A stretch of DNA of 64,000 nucleotides from an uncultured Neisseriaceae bacterium (GTDB lineage: Bacteria; Pseudomonadota; Gammaproteobacteria; Burkholderiales; Neisseriaceae), in the NCBI GenBank assembly GCA_945267035.1, contig CALYOS010000005.1:1-64000 (forward strand), in the 5' to 3' direction. Shown one piece after another: positions 47,101 through 57,041 of the stretch. The first letter of the stretch is position 1. Each line of letters starts with the position of its first letter. The notes under the pieces are model-generated. The model saw nothing but the letters and a program-made list of their open reading frames with translations, made no database searches and had not been told where the DNA came from. Position numbers and translations under genes: made by a program.

Positions 47101-49104
47101 GTGCGTAATAGCGTTAAAAATCTTTTGTGCTTTTTGGTGCTGGCTTTATTCTGTATGGCCGCATTCAATGCAGTAAGTAATAAAAAAGATAATAAGCAAA
47201 TTGAATATTCGCAGTTTATGCAACAAGTTAACAAGGGTGAGATTGCCAATGTGAATGTTCAGGGGTCGCTGGTAAATGGCTTTGTTCTTGAAGGCCAGCG
47301 TAACGATAAATCTGCTTTTGTTGTTAATGCGCCGACCCCTTTGGAAGAAAATTTTATCAGTACACTGCTGGCTAAAAACATTCGGGTTAATGTGATTCCG
47401 GAAAAGAAACCCAGTTTTTTAAGTAATCTTTTGATCAGCATGCTACCGTTATTGCTGGTGGTAGGCGTATTTGTTTATTTTATGCGTTCTATGCAAAGTG
47501 GTGGCAAAGGTGGTGCGCTTTCATTTGGAAAAAGCCGTGCCCGTTTAATGGATAAGGACAGCAATAAAGTTACCTTCGCCGATGTTGCAGGCTGTGATGA
47601 AGCAAAAGAAGAAGTACAGGAAATTGTAGAATATTTACGCGCGCCACAACGTTATCAATCTTTGGGTGGTCGTGTTCCTCGCGGTATTTTAATGTGTGGT
47701 AGCCCTGGTACGGGGAAAACGCTTTTAGCTAAAGCGATAGCTGGTGAAGCACAAGTACCTTTTTTCAGTATTTCTGGCTCGGATTTTTTGGAAATGTTTG
47801 TCGGCGTTGGTGCTGCTCGCGTTCGGGACATGTTTGAACAAGCTAGAAAAAACGCGCCTTGTATCATTTTCATTGATGAGATTGATGCTGTGGGTCGTCA
47901 GCGTGGTGCAGGTCTGGGCGGTGGCAACGATGAACGTGAACAGACGCTCAATCAACTATTGGTTGAAATGGATGGTTTTGAAAGCAATACGACCGTTATT
48001 GTGATTGCAGCAACCAACCGCCCAGATGTTTTGGATCCGGCTCTGATGCGTCCTGGTCGTTTTGACCGTCAGGTTGTGGTGTCATTACCAGATATTCGTG
48101 GTCGTGAGCAGATTTTGAAAGTTCATGCGGCTAAAATTCCGCTGGATAAATCGGTTGATTTGCCGTTGTTGGCTCGTGGTACACCGGGTTTCTCTGGTGC
48201 TGATCTGGCCAATTTAGTGAATGAAGCGGCTTTATTTGCTGGTCGTCGCAATAAATCCAAAGTTGATATGGGTGACTTTGAGGACGCCAAAGATAAGATT
48301 TATATGGGACCGGAACGCCGTTCCATGGTTATGCACGAAGATGAAAAGAAAGCGACGGCTTATCATGAGTCCGGTCATGCCGTGATCGCTGAGGTTTTGG
48401 ATTTCACTGATCCTGTGCATAAGGTAACGATTATGCCACGTGGTCGAGCGCTGGGTTTGACTTGGCAATTGCCGGAGCGAGATCGTATCAGCATGTATCA
48501 GGATCAGATGTTGAATCAGATTTCAATTCTGTTTGGTGGTCGAATTGCTGAACAATTGTTTATCGGGCGCATCTCTACTGGGGCATCAAATGATTTTGAA
48601 CGTGCTACTCAACTGGCGCGGGATATGGTGACCCGTTACGGTATGTCGGCAAAAATGGGTCCGGTGGTATATGGTGAAAACGAGAGTGAAGTATTCTTAG
48701 GGCGCTCTGTGACCCAATCGCAGAATATTTCTGAAAAAACCATGCAAGAAGTCGATGCTGAAGTGCGCCGTATTCTGGATGAGCAATATGAGATTGCTTA
48801 TAAGATTCTGGATGAAAATCGCGACAAGATGCATACCATGGCTAAAGCACTGATTGAATGGGAAACTATTGATCGTGATCAGGTATTGGAAATTATGGCT
48901 GGTAAGCAACCCAGTCCTCCTAAAGTCTATGACGAAAATGTGATTCCAACTGATGCTGAGAAAGAGGCGGAGCCAGAAGCGGACTCTCAATCTGAAGTTA
49001 AGGATGCAGAATCAGTCACTACTGCCGATGATTCTGGTTCGAATACTTCAACACAAGAAACGGTGGAAGATTCAGAGACGCAGAAACCGCATACAGCCGA
49101 TTGA
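47101..49104 (+). CDS. ftsH: ATP-dependent zinc metalloprotease FtsH
   Basis: 667 residues. Two membrane helices (about 5-22 and 106-124) flank a small periplasmic domain. The AAA domain has Walker A GSPGTGKT near 201, Walker B IIFIDEID near 259 and the second region of homology [20 protein letters not shown]. The zinc site HESGH is near 420. It degrades membrane proteins and, in E. coli, LpxC. The C-terminal 60 residues are acidic and disordered. The GTG at 47101 is 9 bases after AGGAG; the in-frame GTG at 47095 is too close. Confidence 0.96.
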   Translation: MRNSVKNLLCFLVLALFCMAAFNAVSNKKDNKQIEYSQFMQQVNKGEIANVNVQGSLVNGFVLEGQRNDKSAFVVNAPTPLEENFISTLLAKNIRVNVIPEKKPSFLSNLLISMLPLLLVVGVFVYFMRSMQSGGKGGALSFGKSRARLMDKDSNKVTFADVAGCDEAKEEVQEIVEYLRAPQRYQSLGGRVPRGILMCGSPGTGKTLLAKAIAGEAQVPFFSISGSDFLEMFVGVGAARVRDMFEQARKNAPCIIFIDEIDAVGRQRGAGLGGGNDEREQTLNQLLVEMDGFESNTTVIVIAATNRPDVLDPALMRPGRFDRQVVVSLPDIRGREQILKVHAAKIPLDKSVDLPLLARGTPGFSGADLANLVNEAALFAGRRNKSKVDMGDFEDAKDKIYMGPERRSMVMHEDEKKATAYHESGHAVIAEVLDFTDPVHKVTIMPRGRALGLTWQLPERDRISMYQDQMLNQISILFGGRIAEQLFIGRISTGASNDFERATQLARDMVTRYGMSAKMGPVVYGENESEVFLGRSVTQSQNISEKTMQEVDAEVRRILDEQYEIAYKILDENRDKMHTMAKALIEWETIDRDQVLEIMAGKQPSPPKVYDENVIPTDAEKEAEPEADSQSEVKDAESVTTADDSGSNTSTQETVEDSETQKPHTAD

Positions 49105-49116
49105 TCTGACGAATAT

Positions 49117-49143
49117 AAAAGGTAGCCTTCGGGCTACCTTTTG
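49117..49143 (+). terminator. Intrinsic terminator of rlmE-ftsH
   Basis: AAAAGGTAGCC, TTCG tetraloop, GGCTACCTTTT. An 11-bp stem with a stable UUCG loop. Confidence 0.92.
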
Positions 49144-49351
49144 TTTTTGGGGCGGAATACTGAGCATATATTGTGTTTCTACATTTAGCTTAACATGATT
49201 GCTTGCTGCATTTTATTTGGAAAGGTGCGGGAATATTCCGCTGTGAAATTTGAATGATCATGTTTGGTTGATTGTGGTGATGGGACGGATTAAATATTGG
49301 TGATGAAGATAAAGCTGGAAAAGAAGCCAGAAGTTAAGGGAATGGCGATAA

Positions 49352-50227
49352 ATGAATGATTGTGCGCAGGATGTTACAGAGACTTTTTGGCAATGTGGTC
49401 GCTTTCAATTGGCTCTAACGCAGCCTAAAATTATGGGCATTGTTAATGTGACACCGGATTCATTTTCTGATGGTGGTCGGTATGATTTGTCAGTTAGTTC
49501 TGCACTGAAGCATGCTGAGCAATTGTTGAAGGATGGCGCGGATATTCTGGATATTGGTGGAGAAAGTACCCGCCCTGGTTCAGCAGAGGTGTCTGCGCAA
49601 CAAGAATGGGCACGGATTGAACCTGTATTGCAGGAACTGATCAGTTGGAATGTCCCTATCACGGTTGATACTCGTCGAGCATGGGTGATGCGTCAGTTGC
49701 TTGAACAGGAGTTAACCGATGGGATTAATGATGTTCAGGCACTGGAAGATGAGGACGCGGTGGCTCTGCTGGCTGCTTGTCCGCAGACAGGTATTTGTTT
49801 GATGCATATGCAGGGACAACCGCAATCTATGCATTTCAATCCGCGGTACGATGACGTGGTGACGCAAGTTGGAGGTTATTTACAACAACGGGTAGCAGTA
49901 TGTGATCAAGCCGGTATTGACCGCAAGCGTATAGTTGTGGATCCGGGTTTTGGATTTGGTAAAACGATGCAGCACAATATTCAGTTAATGCAACATTTTG
50001 TTGAGTGGCACAAGCAGGTTGATTGTCCGGTACTGGTTGGTTTGTCACGAAAAAAAACCATCGGCGTGCTGACGGATGAGCAGGAGCCGTCTAATCGGGT
50101 AATGGGCAGCGTTGTAGCTGCTATTGCTGCGGTGGCTCGTGGTGCGGCGATAGTACGTGTGCATGATGTACGCCAGACACATCAGGGGTTACAAGTGTGG
50201 GCGGCCATGGGTGGTAAGCTGATTTGA
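49352..50227 (+). CDS. folP: Dihydropteroate synthase
   Basis: 291 residues, TIM barrel. IMGIVNVTPDSFSDGGRY near residue 27, DIGGESTRPGS near 65, VDPGFGFGKTMQHN near 195, GLSRKKTIG near 230 and VRVHDV near 269 are the folate- and pABA-binding blocks and the target region of sulfonamides. It condenses pABA with hydroxymethyldihydropterin pyrophosphate. It stands before glmM as in E. coli. GGGAATGG precedes the start. Confidence 0.96.
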   Translation: MNDCAQDVTETFWQCGRFQLALTQPKIMGIVNVTPDSFSDGGRYDLSVSSALKHAEQLLKDGADILDIGGESTRPGSAEVSAQQEWARIEPVLQELISWNVPITVDTRRAWVMRQLLEQELTDGINDVQALEDEDAVALLAACPQTGICLMHMQGQPQSMHFNPRYDDVVTQVGGYLQQRVAVCDQAGIDRKRIVVDPGFGFGKTMQHNIQLMQHFVEWHKQVDCPVLVGLSRKKTIGVLTDEQEPSNRVMGSVVAAIAAVARGAAIVRVHDVRQTHQGLQVWAAMGGKLI

Positions 50228-50672
50228 TGGTCTGGATGTAGTGAGATGATAAGGCAATGATATTAAGTTGTAGCTAGGGATAGGTGCTAAGCTTTTGTGA
50301 TCAGCATACGATTTTAGCTAGCTGCCTTTGTTCTATACTGTAAATAGTTAGTCGCTTCGGTTGAATAGATAGGTAAATACATTATGATGGTTGATGTGGT
50401 TGTGTGAATATTTTTTCCTGAAATAGGAACGGCTATAATGGGCTATGAATTCAGGATAGCTAATGATGCGGACTATTTTTGATGTTGTTACATTCAACAT
50501 AAAACTTGAATTTCTACGTTTAAGGTAGAAATAATCTTGAAATGAAGCAATTCTGATTCAAACAAGGTTAAGCTGATCAGGCTGCTGTTGAGCTTAAGAT
50601 ATTTTATTTGCTGACTGATCTTTGTGGGCTGTTTTACAATGGTCACTTTGTCTCATTCTGTTGGAGAGGGTA
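50228..50672. other. Intergenic region with possible glmM promoter and palindromes
   Basis: 445 bp without a gene. A consensus TATAAT is at 50434-50439; in place of a good -35 there is the inverted repeat TTCCT-GAAAT-AGGAA (50415-50429), a possible operator. Downstream are two palindromes: ATGTTG/CAACAT near 50482-50500 and ATTTCTAC/GTAGAAAT (50510-50517 with 50525-50532). Confidence 0.45.
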
Positions 50673-52016
50673 ATGGTTAAGAAGTATTTCGGTACGGATG
50701 GTGTGCGCGGTGAAGTGGGAAAATACCCGATTACGCCTGAGTTTGTACTGAAACTGGCTTATGCTGCCGGTCATGTTCTGGTACAGCATGGTTTGGACCA
50801 CCAACCTACAGTTTTAATCGGTAAGGATACACGGATTTCTGGTTATATGCTGGAGGCTGCTATGGAGGCGGGCTTTACTGCCGCAGGAGTAAACGTTTTG
50901 CTGACCGGTCCGTTACCAACTCCTGGCGTGGCTTATCTGACGCGAGCCTTACGGCTGGATTGTGGTGTTATGATTTCTGCGTCACACAATGCTTTTCATG
51001 ATAATGGGATTAAATTTTTCGCTGAAGGCGGTGTTAAGCTGAGTGATGAGTTGGAACTGGAAATTGAGGCAGAATTAGACAAGCCGATGCAAACAGTACC
51101 TTCAACTCAGTTAGGACGTGCGAGGCGGATTAATGGTGCCGTTGATCGTTATATTGAATTCTGTAAATCGACTTTTCCCAATCATTTTCATTTACGTGGT
51201 TTGAAGCTGGTTATTGATTCGGCTAATGGTGCCGCTTATGCGGTAGCACCGAAAGTATTTCACGAATTGGGTGCAGATGTCGTTAGTATTGGTGATAAAC
51301 CGGATGGTTATAACATCAATCAAAAAGTTGGTGCCACTTATATTAAATCTTTGCAGGCAGCGGTGCTACAGAATGAAGCTGATTATGGTATTGCACTCGA
51401 TGGCGATGGCGATCGGCTGATGATGGTTGATAAGGTCGGCAGGGTATATGATGGTGATGCGCTCATTTATTTTATTGCTAAAGCGCGTGCCTATGCAGGA
51501 ACGTTACAAGGTGGTGTGGTCGGCACGGTGATGACTAATCTGGCCATGGAGCAGGCATTCAAACGGGTCAATATTGATTTTGTTCGTGCCAAGGTGGGTG
51601 ATCGTTATGTTCTGGAACAGTTGCATCAACGTGGCTGGGAATTGGGCGGTGAAGCCTCTGGGCATATTGTCTGTTTGGATAAACACAATACGGGTGACGG
51701 TATCATCGCTGCTTTACAGGTCTTGGCAGCGATGCAGGTTTTGAAGCAGGATTTGGTCAGTATACAGACCGACTGGCAACCATTTCCCCAAACGATGATT
51801 AATGTCCGCATTGATAAGGATCAGGATTGGTCAAGTATTGCCAATCCGGTTGCTGATCAGGTTATGACCGAGCTGGGCGAGAGTGGTCGCGTTGTGTTAC
51901 GTCCTTCTGGGACGGAACCAGTGGTTCGGGTGATGGTAGAAGCCCGTCAAGCAGAGGACGCTCAAGCTGCAGCAGAGAAGATAGCCAATGCAATTAAGGC
52001 TGGATTATCCAATTAA
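50673..52016 (+). CDS. glmM: Phosphoglucosamine mutase GlmM
   Basis: 447 residues. The N-terminal [11 protein letters not shown], the phospho-serine loop [15 protein letters not shown] near 101, the metal loop [12 protein letters not shown] near 240, and [14 protein letters not shown] near 410 are all present. It converts GlcN-6-P to GlcN-1-P for UDP-GlcNAc. GGAGAGGG precedes ATG 50673; the frame upstream is not part of the protein. Confidence 0.96.
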   Translation: MVKKYFGTDGVRGEVGKYPITPEFVLKLAYAAGHVLVQHGLDHQPTVLIGKDTRISGYMLEAAMEAGFTAAGVNVLLTGPLPTPGVAYLTRALRLDCGVMISASHNAFHDNGIKFFAEGGVKLSDELELEIEAELDKPMQTVPSTQLGRARRINGAVDRYIEFCKSTFPNHFHLRGLKLVIDSANGAAYAVAPKVFHELGADVVSIGDKPDGYNINQKVGATYIKSLQAAVLQNEADYGIALDGDGDRLMMVDKVGRVYDGDALIYFIAKARAYAGTLQGGVVGTVMTNLAMEQAFKRVNIDFVRAKVGDRYVLEQLHQRGWELGGEASGHIVCLDKHNTGDGIIAALQVLAAMQVLKQDLVSIQTDWQPFPQTMINVRIDKDQDWSSIANPVADQVMTELGESGRVVLRPSGTEPVVRVMVEARQAEDAQAAAEKIANAIKAGLSN

Positions 52017-52052
52017 GCAGTTGTACCAAGATGATTGAAAGACGGGCATGAT

Positions 52053-52724
52053 ATGTTTGCTTTACTAGAAGCTTTTTTCACACAATATGGCTATGCTGCC
52101 GTGTTTCTGGTTCTGGTGATTTGTGGTTTTGGTATTCCCATTCCAGAAGATGTAACTTTGGTTGCCGGCGGGGTGATCGCTGGTCTGGGACATGCTAATG
52201 TACATATGATGTTTGCAGTAGGTATGAGTGGGGTATTAGTTGGCGATAGTCTGATGTTTGTTCTTGGACGTTTATATGGTGATCGCATCCTTAAATTCAG
52301 ATTTGTGCAACGTTTGTTAACACCAGAGCGTTACGCTCAAGTGCAGGACAAGTTTAGTCGCTATGGCAATAGGGTTTTATTTGTAGGTCGGTTTTTACCT
52401 GGTTTGCGTGCGCCCATTTTTCTGACAGCGGGTATGAGTGGCAATGTTTCGGTCTTGAAGTTTTTAATTATGGATACACTGGCAGCTTTGCTATCCGTGC
52501 CTATATGGATTTATCTGGGTGAATATGGTGCCGAAAATGTTGATTGGTTGATGCATAAGGTTCATCAGTTTCAGGCAGGCTTGTACGTAGCTGTGGCCTT
52601 AGGAGCAATAGTTTTGGTTTATTATTGGCGCAAAAAACGTCAGCGTTCCAGATTTTTTAGAAATAAGATGGCTGAATTTCGACAGGCTAAAGCCGATAAA
52701 AAAAGTCACCATGAGAACAAGTAA
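52053..52724 (+). CDS. DedA family membrane protein
   Basis: 223 residues with about five hydrophobic segments. ICGFGIPIPEDVTLVAGGVI near residue 22, GRLYGDRILKF near 72 and the F-V-G-R-F-L-P-G-L-R-A-P motif near 110, with its essential arginines, are DedA hallmarks. Family members act as undecaprenyl-phosphate or phospholipid scramblases/flippases and affect envelope integrity. Which lipid is moved here is unknown. The C-terminal tail is basic and cytosolic. Close behind glmM. Confidence 0.88.
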   Translation: MFALLEAFFTQYGYAAVFLVLVICGFGIPIPEDVTLVAGGVIAGLGHANVHMMFAVGMSGVLVGDSLMFVLGRLYGDRILKFRFVQRLLTPERYAQVQDKFSRYGNRVLFVGRFLPGLRAPIFLTAGMSGNVSVLKFLIMDTLAALLSVPIWIYLGEYGAENVDWLMHKVHQFQAGLYVAVALGAIVLVYYWRKKRQRSRFFRNKMAEFRQAKADKKSHHENK

Positions 52725-52779
52725 GTATTGAAATAGATGAAATCTATCTGACTGTATTGATGGTGGAAAAAGATAAATA

Positions 52780-52808
52780 AAAGACAACTAATCAAAGTTG
52801 TCTTTTTT
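52780..52808. terminator. Bidirectional terminator between dedA and plsY
   Basis: AAGACAACT (52781-52789), 6-nt loop, AGTTGTCTT (52796-52804) with A run before and T run after. Confidence 0.88.
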
Positions 52809-52810
52809 AA

Positions 52811-53413
52811 TTAATTAGAATGTCCGATCTTACTTTCTTGACCATTCAGTAGTTTGGTGATGTTGCTTTTGTGACGATAAAGAACCAGTATATCGATAAT
52901 GATGATGGCGATAATCCAGCTTGGCCAAGGAATAAACCACCAAGCCACTAAAGGGCTAATGATGGTGGCGATGAGGGCGGCTAATGAGGACACTTTAAAG
53001 CCAAAGGCAATGATTAGCCATACTGCTGCACAAATGAGCGCGGTTGGCCAGGAAAGCGCCAGTAATACACCTAGCGCGGTAGCCACGCCTTTACCTCCCT
53101 TAAATTTAAAAAATATTGGCCACATGTGACCCACCAGAACCGCCACAGCAACAGCGGCAATGGAATAGTGGCTTAGGTGCCAGCTAGTTTGGTAGTGACA
53201 GCACAGCCACACTGCTAGCCAGCCTTTTAATGCATCACCAAGCAGGGTAAGCGCGGCAGCACTTTTGCGTCCAGAGCGCAACACATTGGTTGCACCAGGG
53301 TTGCCGGAACCATAGCTATGTGGGTCTGGCATGCCCATACAGCGGGATACGATAACGGCAAAAGACAAGGAGCCAAGCAGATAGGCGCCGATAATTACAA
53401 AGTAGTTCGCCAT
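52811..53413 (-). CDS. plsY: Acyl-phosphate:glycerol-3-phosphate acyltransferase PlsY
   Basis: 200 residues, about five membrane helices. The three PlsY motifs are visible: YLLGSLSFAVIVSR near 12, YGSGNPGATNVLRSGRK near 35 and FKFKGGKGVATALG near 103. It makes lysophosphatidic acid from acyl-phosphate, the first step in phospholipid synthesis. Divergent from folB with a 58-bp gap, an arrangement frequent in beta- and gammaproteobacteria. Confidence 0.95.
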   Translation of the reverse strand: MANYFVIIGAYLLGSLSFAVIVSRCMGMPDPHSYGSGNPGATNVLRSGRKSAAALTLLGDALKGWLAVWLCCHYQTSWHLSHYSIAAVAVAVLVGHMWPIFFKFKGGKGVATALGVLLALSWPTALICAAVWLIIAFGFKVSSLAALIATIISPLVAWWFIPWPSWIIAIIIIDILVLYRHKSNITKLLNGQESKIGHSN

Positions 53414-53471
53414 AAGGGTGTTTCTTTAGTCTACAATTTCAAGGTTAATATTCTAACTGAGCAGGTTGTTC

Positions 53472-53840
53472 ATGGATACTATCTTTTTACATGGTTTAAA
53501 AGCGAAAACGTTGATCGGGGTGTATGAATGGGAGCGTCAGCAGCCGCAGATTTTGCTGCTGGATCTGGATATAGGGACTGATTTTTTGCAGGCAGCGCAA
53601 AGTGATGATGTTGCAGATACAATTCATTACGCTCAAGTGGCCGAGGAGATTATTTCTGCGCTGGCAGAACAGAGTTTTTTGTTGCTGGAAGCATTGGCTG
53701 AATATGTCGCGCAGTTTATTCTGACCCGGTATCAAGCTTTGTCAGTCAAGGTCAAAGTCGTTAAACCTGGAATATTGGCTTCTGTGGCTCAAGTGGGGGT
53801 GATGATTGAGCGACAACGTGTCGTATTAGAAAATAATTAA
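53472..53840 (+). CDS. folB: Dihydroneopterin aldolase
   Basis: 122 residues. DTIFLHGLKAKTLIGVYEWE at the start, the D-D-V-A-D-T-I-H-Y segment near 52, LLEALAEYVA near 74 and the KVVKPG strand near 98 are FolB features, including the Lys and Glu of the active site. It splits dihydroneopterin in folate synthesis, the pathway of folP. Start at ATG 53472, with AGCAGG upstream. Confidence 0.93.
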   Translation: MDTIFLHGLKAKTLIGVYEWERQQPQILLLDLDIGTDFLQAAQSDDVADTIHYAQVAEEIISALAEQSFLLLEALAEYVAQFILTRYQALSVKVKVVKPGILASVAQVGVMIERQRVVLENN

Positions 53841-53852
53841 GAAAAAAACAGG

Positions 53853-54470
53853 ATGAACAATAGGGTTTTAACGGTTTCTCAGATGAAAGAATGGGAAGCT
53901 CAGCAAGATAACAACGGCATCAGTTATGCACAACTGATGGAAAATGCCGGCACTGGAGTTGCTAAGGATTTGATGCGTCGTTTTTCTCGACGGGAAGTTG
54001 TGGTTCTTTGTGGTAAAGGCAATAATGCCGGTGATGGTTTGGTGCTGGCTCGTATTCTGGCTCAGCATGGCTGGACAGTCTCTGTATTGTGGTTACAAGG
54101 ACAGCATTTATCCGCTTTGGCTCAGATGAATCACCAGCTGTTACCGGTATCAGTTCGTACGGTGGACATAACTGAATTGAATTTGATTTTGTCTCATGCT
54201 CCGTTGGTTGTGGATGCGGTTTATGGAACAGGCTTTCGCGGTACGCTCCCGTTTGAAATCAAACAATGTTTCGCCACGGTGAATAATAGCGCTGCTGTTA
54301 CGCTTGCGTTGGATTTACCCAGTGGTGTAGCCGGTGATGGGGATGTGATTGCGGACGGTAGTTTTCAAGCACAATTGACTTATGTTTTTCACGCATTAAA
54401 ACCTGCTCATTGTTTGGCGGAAGTCGCGGCTTTATGTGGTGAAATCATTAATATTGATTTAGTGAGCTAA
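53853..54470 (+). CDS. nnrE: NAD(P)H-hydrate epimerase (YjeF N-terminal domain only)
   Basis: 205 residues. The VVLCGKGNNAGDGLVLARIL block near residue 49 and VVDAVYGTGFRGTLP near 112 are the signature of the epimerase domain; the dehydratase half found in E. coli Nnr is absent, so a separate NnrD would be needed. It repairs damaged nicotinamide cofactors by interconverting R and S hydrates. 12 bp after folB, so probably co-transcribed. Confidence 0.88.
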   Translation: MNNRVLTVSQMKEWEAQQDNNGISYAQLMENAGTGVAKDLMRRFSRREVVVLCGKGNNAGDGLVLARILAQHGWTVSVLWLQGQHLSALAQMNHQLLPVSVRTVDITELNLILSHAPLVVDAVYGTGFRGTLPFEIKQCFATVNNSAAVTLALDLPSGVAGDGDVIADGSFQAQLTYVFHALKPAHCLAEVAALCGEIINIDLVS

Positions 54471-54569
54471 TCCGCGCTTTATGGGGAAATACGCTACACG
54501 GTTATGGTTACTGCTTAGTGTACTACTTCGCCTATGCAACTTCATTGCTATGACGATGAAGTGCATGTG

Positions 54570-55955
54570 CTACACTGTTTGCGAATAATGATTATGCGTT
54601 CGTTTCAGTCGCAGATAATAGTCAAAAACCATGGCAATATTACGAATTAGCAGCCGTCCTTTTGGGGTGACTTGAATTTTATTTTCATGCAAATGTAAAA
54701 GTCCAAGTTGGGACAGCTGTGTTAATTCGGTTAGTTCATCAGCAAAATAAAGCTTAAAGGGTTGTGGCAAAATACTGGCATAGTCAGCGTAATTTAATTC
54801 GAAATGGCACATCAGATCCTGAATGATGCGACGGCGTAACAGATCATCTGCATTAAGCTGATAACCTCGCAGTACAGGGAGTCGGTTTTTATCCAAAGCC
54901 AAATAGTAGGCATTCAAATCTTTTTCGTTTTGACTATATATGTCGGCAATTTTACCAATGCTGGATACGCCAATGGCAATCATATCGCAGTCAGCGTGTG
55001 TAGAATATCCTTGAAAATTACGTTGTAGTCGGTTTTCCGCCAAAGCGATGGCCAGTTCATCCTGTGGCTTGGCAAAGTGATCCATGCCGATAAAGATGTA
55101 TCCATTTTCCAGCAGAAAATGTATGGTGTTTTGCAGTATGTCCAGTTTGGTACTGCTGTCTGGTACCGTTGCGGTGTTGATACGTCGTTGCGGTTTAAAT
55201 AAATGGGGCAGATGCGCATAATGATACATCGCTATGCGATCTGGTTGTAAATCCAAGATTTGTTGCAGGGTTTCCTGCATTGATTGCTCAGTCTGATACG
55301 GAAGTCCGTAAATTAAATCGACGCTGATGGAACGAAAGCCATTTTGGCGAGCAGCGTCGATAACGTAACGGGTTTCTACTTCGCTTTGTACCCGGTTGAC
55401 GGCTTTTTGTACGATCGGATTAAAATCTTGGATGCCGACACTGATACGATTAAAGCCTAACTGTCCTAAAAAGGCGACAGTTTCGGCGGAAACATTGCGA
55501 GGATCAATTTCGATGGAATATTCGCCATGATCGATCAGAGTAAAATAACGCCTGATGCTGGTAAAAATATGATTGAGCTGTTCGGTATTGAGAAAAGTGG
55601 GCGTGCCACCGCCAAAATGTAGCTGCGCTAATTCAGGTTTACCAGTCCAGTTTTGTGCTAATAAGGCCAGTTCTTTATCCAGATACTGGATGTAGGTATC
55701 GGCGCGGCTGGTGTCTTTGGTAATGATTTTGTTGCATCCACAGTAATAGCAGATAGTATTACAAAAGGGGATATGCACATATAGCGATATCGGCTTGGAT
55801 CCAATATGCTGCTGCAACGTGGCTTGTAATTGACTGGCTCCAAATTCAGGAGAAAAGCGATCTGCCGTAGGATAAGAGGTATAGCGAGGTCCTAATGATG
55901 GCAATGATGCAATCAATTTACGGTCAAATTCGATAGCAAATCTAGGTGTGTTCAT
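54570..55955 (-). CDS. hemN: Oxygen-independent coproporphyrinogen III oxidase
   Basis: 461 residues, radical SAM enzyme. The cluster-binding CNTICYYCGC near residue 66 has C-x3-C-x2-C plus the extra Cys of HemN. GGGTPTF near 115 and the R-I-S-V-G-I-Q-D-F block near 171 follow, and the C-terminal HemN domain is complete. It makes protoporphyrinogen IX precursors without oxygen. It faces fnr across a 248-bp spacer with a perfect FNR box, which fits anaerobic control. Confidence 0.95.
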   Translation of the reverse strand: MNTPRFAIEFDRKLIASLPSLGPRYTSYPTADRFSPEFGASQLQATLQQHIGSKPISLYVHIPFCNTICYYCGCNKIITKDTSRADTYIQYLDKELALLAQNWTGKPELAQLHFGGGTPTFLNTEQLNHIFTSIRRYFTLIDHGEYSIEIDPRNVSAETVAFLGQLGFNRISVGIQDFNPIVQKAVNRVQSEVETRYVIDAARQNGFRSISVDLIYGLPYQTEQSMQETLQQILDLQPDRIAMYHYAHLPHLFKPQRRINTATVPDSSTKLDILQNTIHFLLENGYIFIGMDHFAKPQDELAIALAENRLQRNFQGYSTHADCDMIAIGVSSIGKIADIYSQNEKDLNAYYLALDKNRLPVLRGYQLNADDLLRRRIIQDLMCHFELNYADYASILPQPFKLYFADELTELTQLSQLGLLHLHENKIQVTPKGRLLIRNIAMVFDYYLRLKRTHNHYSQTV

Positions 55956-56137
55956 CAGGCGTTACAGGTATTCTTTGAAGGAATGACGGTGCTTAAAGAT
56001 CAGTATAATAATTATTTGTGTTAGAATAAGTTTTGGGGGCTTTTTAGCTGTAACATCGAAAAATACTTTCTATTAGATCAGGATTGATTAGAAAATTCAA
56101 TATTTTCTGCTGATGTTTGTCATTATCTAAAATAGAT

Positions 56138-56151
56138 TTGATTTAAATCAA
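56138..56151. promoter_or_regulatory. FNR box (TTGAT-TTAA-ATCAA)
   Basis: A perfect 14-bp palindrome matching the FNR consensus TTGAT-N4-ATCAA. It lies 52 bp before the fnr ATG and 182 bp before the hemN start. It could serve autoregulation of fnr, anaerobic activation of hemN, or both. Confidence 0.88.
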
Positions 56152-56203
56152 ATATTGGGGGCAGTAATTTTGACCATTCATCAGCAAAAATCAGACAAAT
56201 ATT

Positions 56204-56944
56204 ATGATAAAAATACACAAACAGAGCGAAATAGTACAAAATTTATGTGAAAAATGTTCTTTTCACGTGCTATGTATGCCTGTGATTATGAAAGATAAAG
56301 AGTTAGATGAATTAAATACTGTTATTCGTCACAGCAAGCGTTTGAAAAAGGGTGAGTATCTTTTTCGTGCGGGTGAGCCATTCAAGTCAATGTTCGCAGT
56401 GCGCACTGGCTTTTTTAAAACCATTGTAACCAGCCAAGACGGTCGGGATCAGGTTACAGGTTTTTTTATGTCTGGTGAACTTCTTGGACTGGATGGGATT
56501 TGCAATAATTACCACAGTTGTGACGCAGTTGCTCTGGAGGACAGTGAAGTTTGTGAGTTGCCTTTTGTTAATCTGGAGCAAGCTGGAAATTTAGTTCCTT
56601 CTCTACAAACACATTTTTATAAACTGATGAGTCAGGAAATTGTACGAAATCAGGAAATCATGCTGTTGCTAGGTAATATGCGGGCGGAAGAAAGGCTGGC
56701 TGCCTTTTTGGTTAATTTGTCGCAACGTCTGAATTTTCGCGGTTTTGCAGCCAATGATTTTATATTACGTATGTCGCGTGAAGAAATTGGCAGTTATCTT
56801 GGATTGAAACTGGAAACCGTGAGTCGAACTTTGTCTAAATTTCAGCATGAAGGGTTGATTAAGGTTGAACATAAGCATATTCAATTGGTGCAACCTTGGA
56901 TCCTGCATGAGATCGTATTAAGTTGCCAAAAAGCAGTCGGGTAA
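56204..56944 (+). CDS. fnr: FNR-type anaerobic transcription regulator
   Basis: 246 residues. N-terminal cysteines in L-C-E-K-C-S-F-H-V-L-C (15, 18 and 24) and the C-N-N-Y-H-S-C pair near 105 and 111 can hold the oxygen-sensing 4Fe-4S cluster. A cyclic-nucleotide-fold domain, dimer helix and helix-turn-helix follow. The recognition helix G-L-K-L-E-T-V-S-R-T-L has the E..SR contact residues for TTGAT half-sites. The box at 56138 is just upstream. Confidence 0.94.
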   Translation: MIKIHKQSEIVQNLCEKCSFHVLCMPVIMKDKELDELNTVIRHSKRLKKGEYLFRAGEPFKSMFAVRTGFFKTIVTSQDGRDQVTGFFMSGELLGLDGICNNYHSCDAVALEDSEVCELPFVNLEQAGNLVPSLQTHFYKLMSQEIVRNQEIMLLLGNMRAEERLAAFLVNLSQRLNFRGFAANDFILRMSREEIGSYLGLKLETVSRTLSKFQHEGLIKVEHKHIQLVQPWILHEIVLSCQKAVG

Positions 56945-56964
56945 ATTGTGGTGTCGTGTCATCA

Positions 56965-56991
56965 AGCCGTTTTATAACGGCTATAGTTTTG
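56965..56991 (+). terminator. Likely terminator of fnr
   Basis: AGCCGTT (56965-56971), TTAT, AACGGCT (56976-56982), then ATAGTTTTG. The T run is interrupted. Confidence 0.6.
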
Positions 56992-57041
56992 CAATCTGTT
57001 ATCTCGAAGATGCGTGGTTTTGCAGATTAGCGGTCATCAAT

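Noticed and set aside
54539..54562. ACTTCAT/ATGAAGT hairpin between nnrE and hemN
   Set aside because: No T run on either strand and only 7 bp of stem; cannot be called a terminator.
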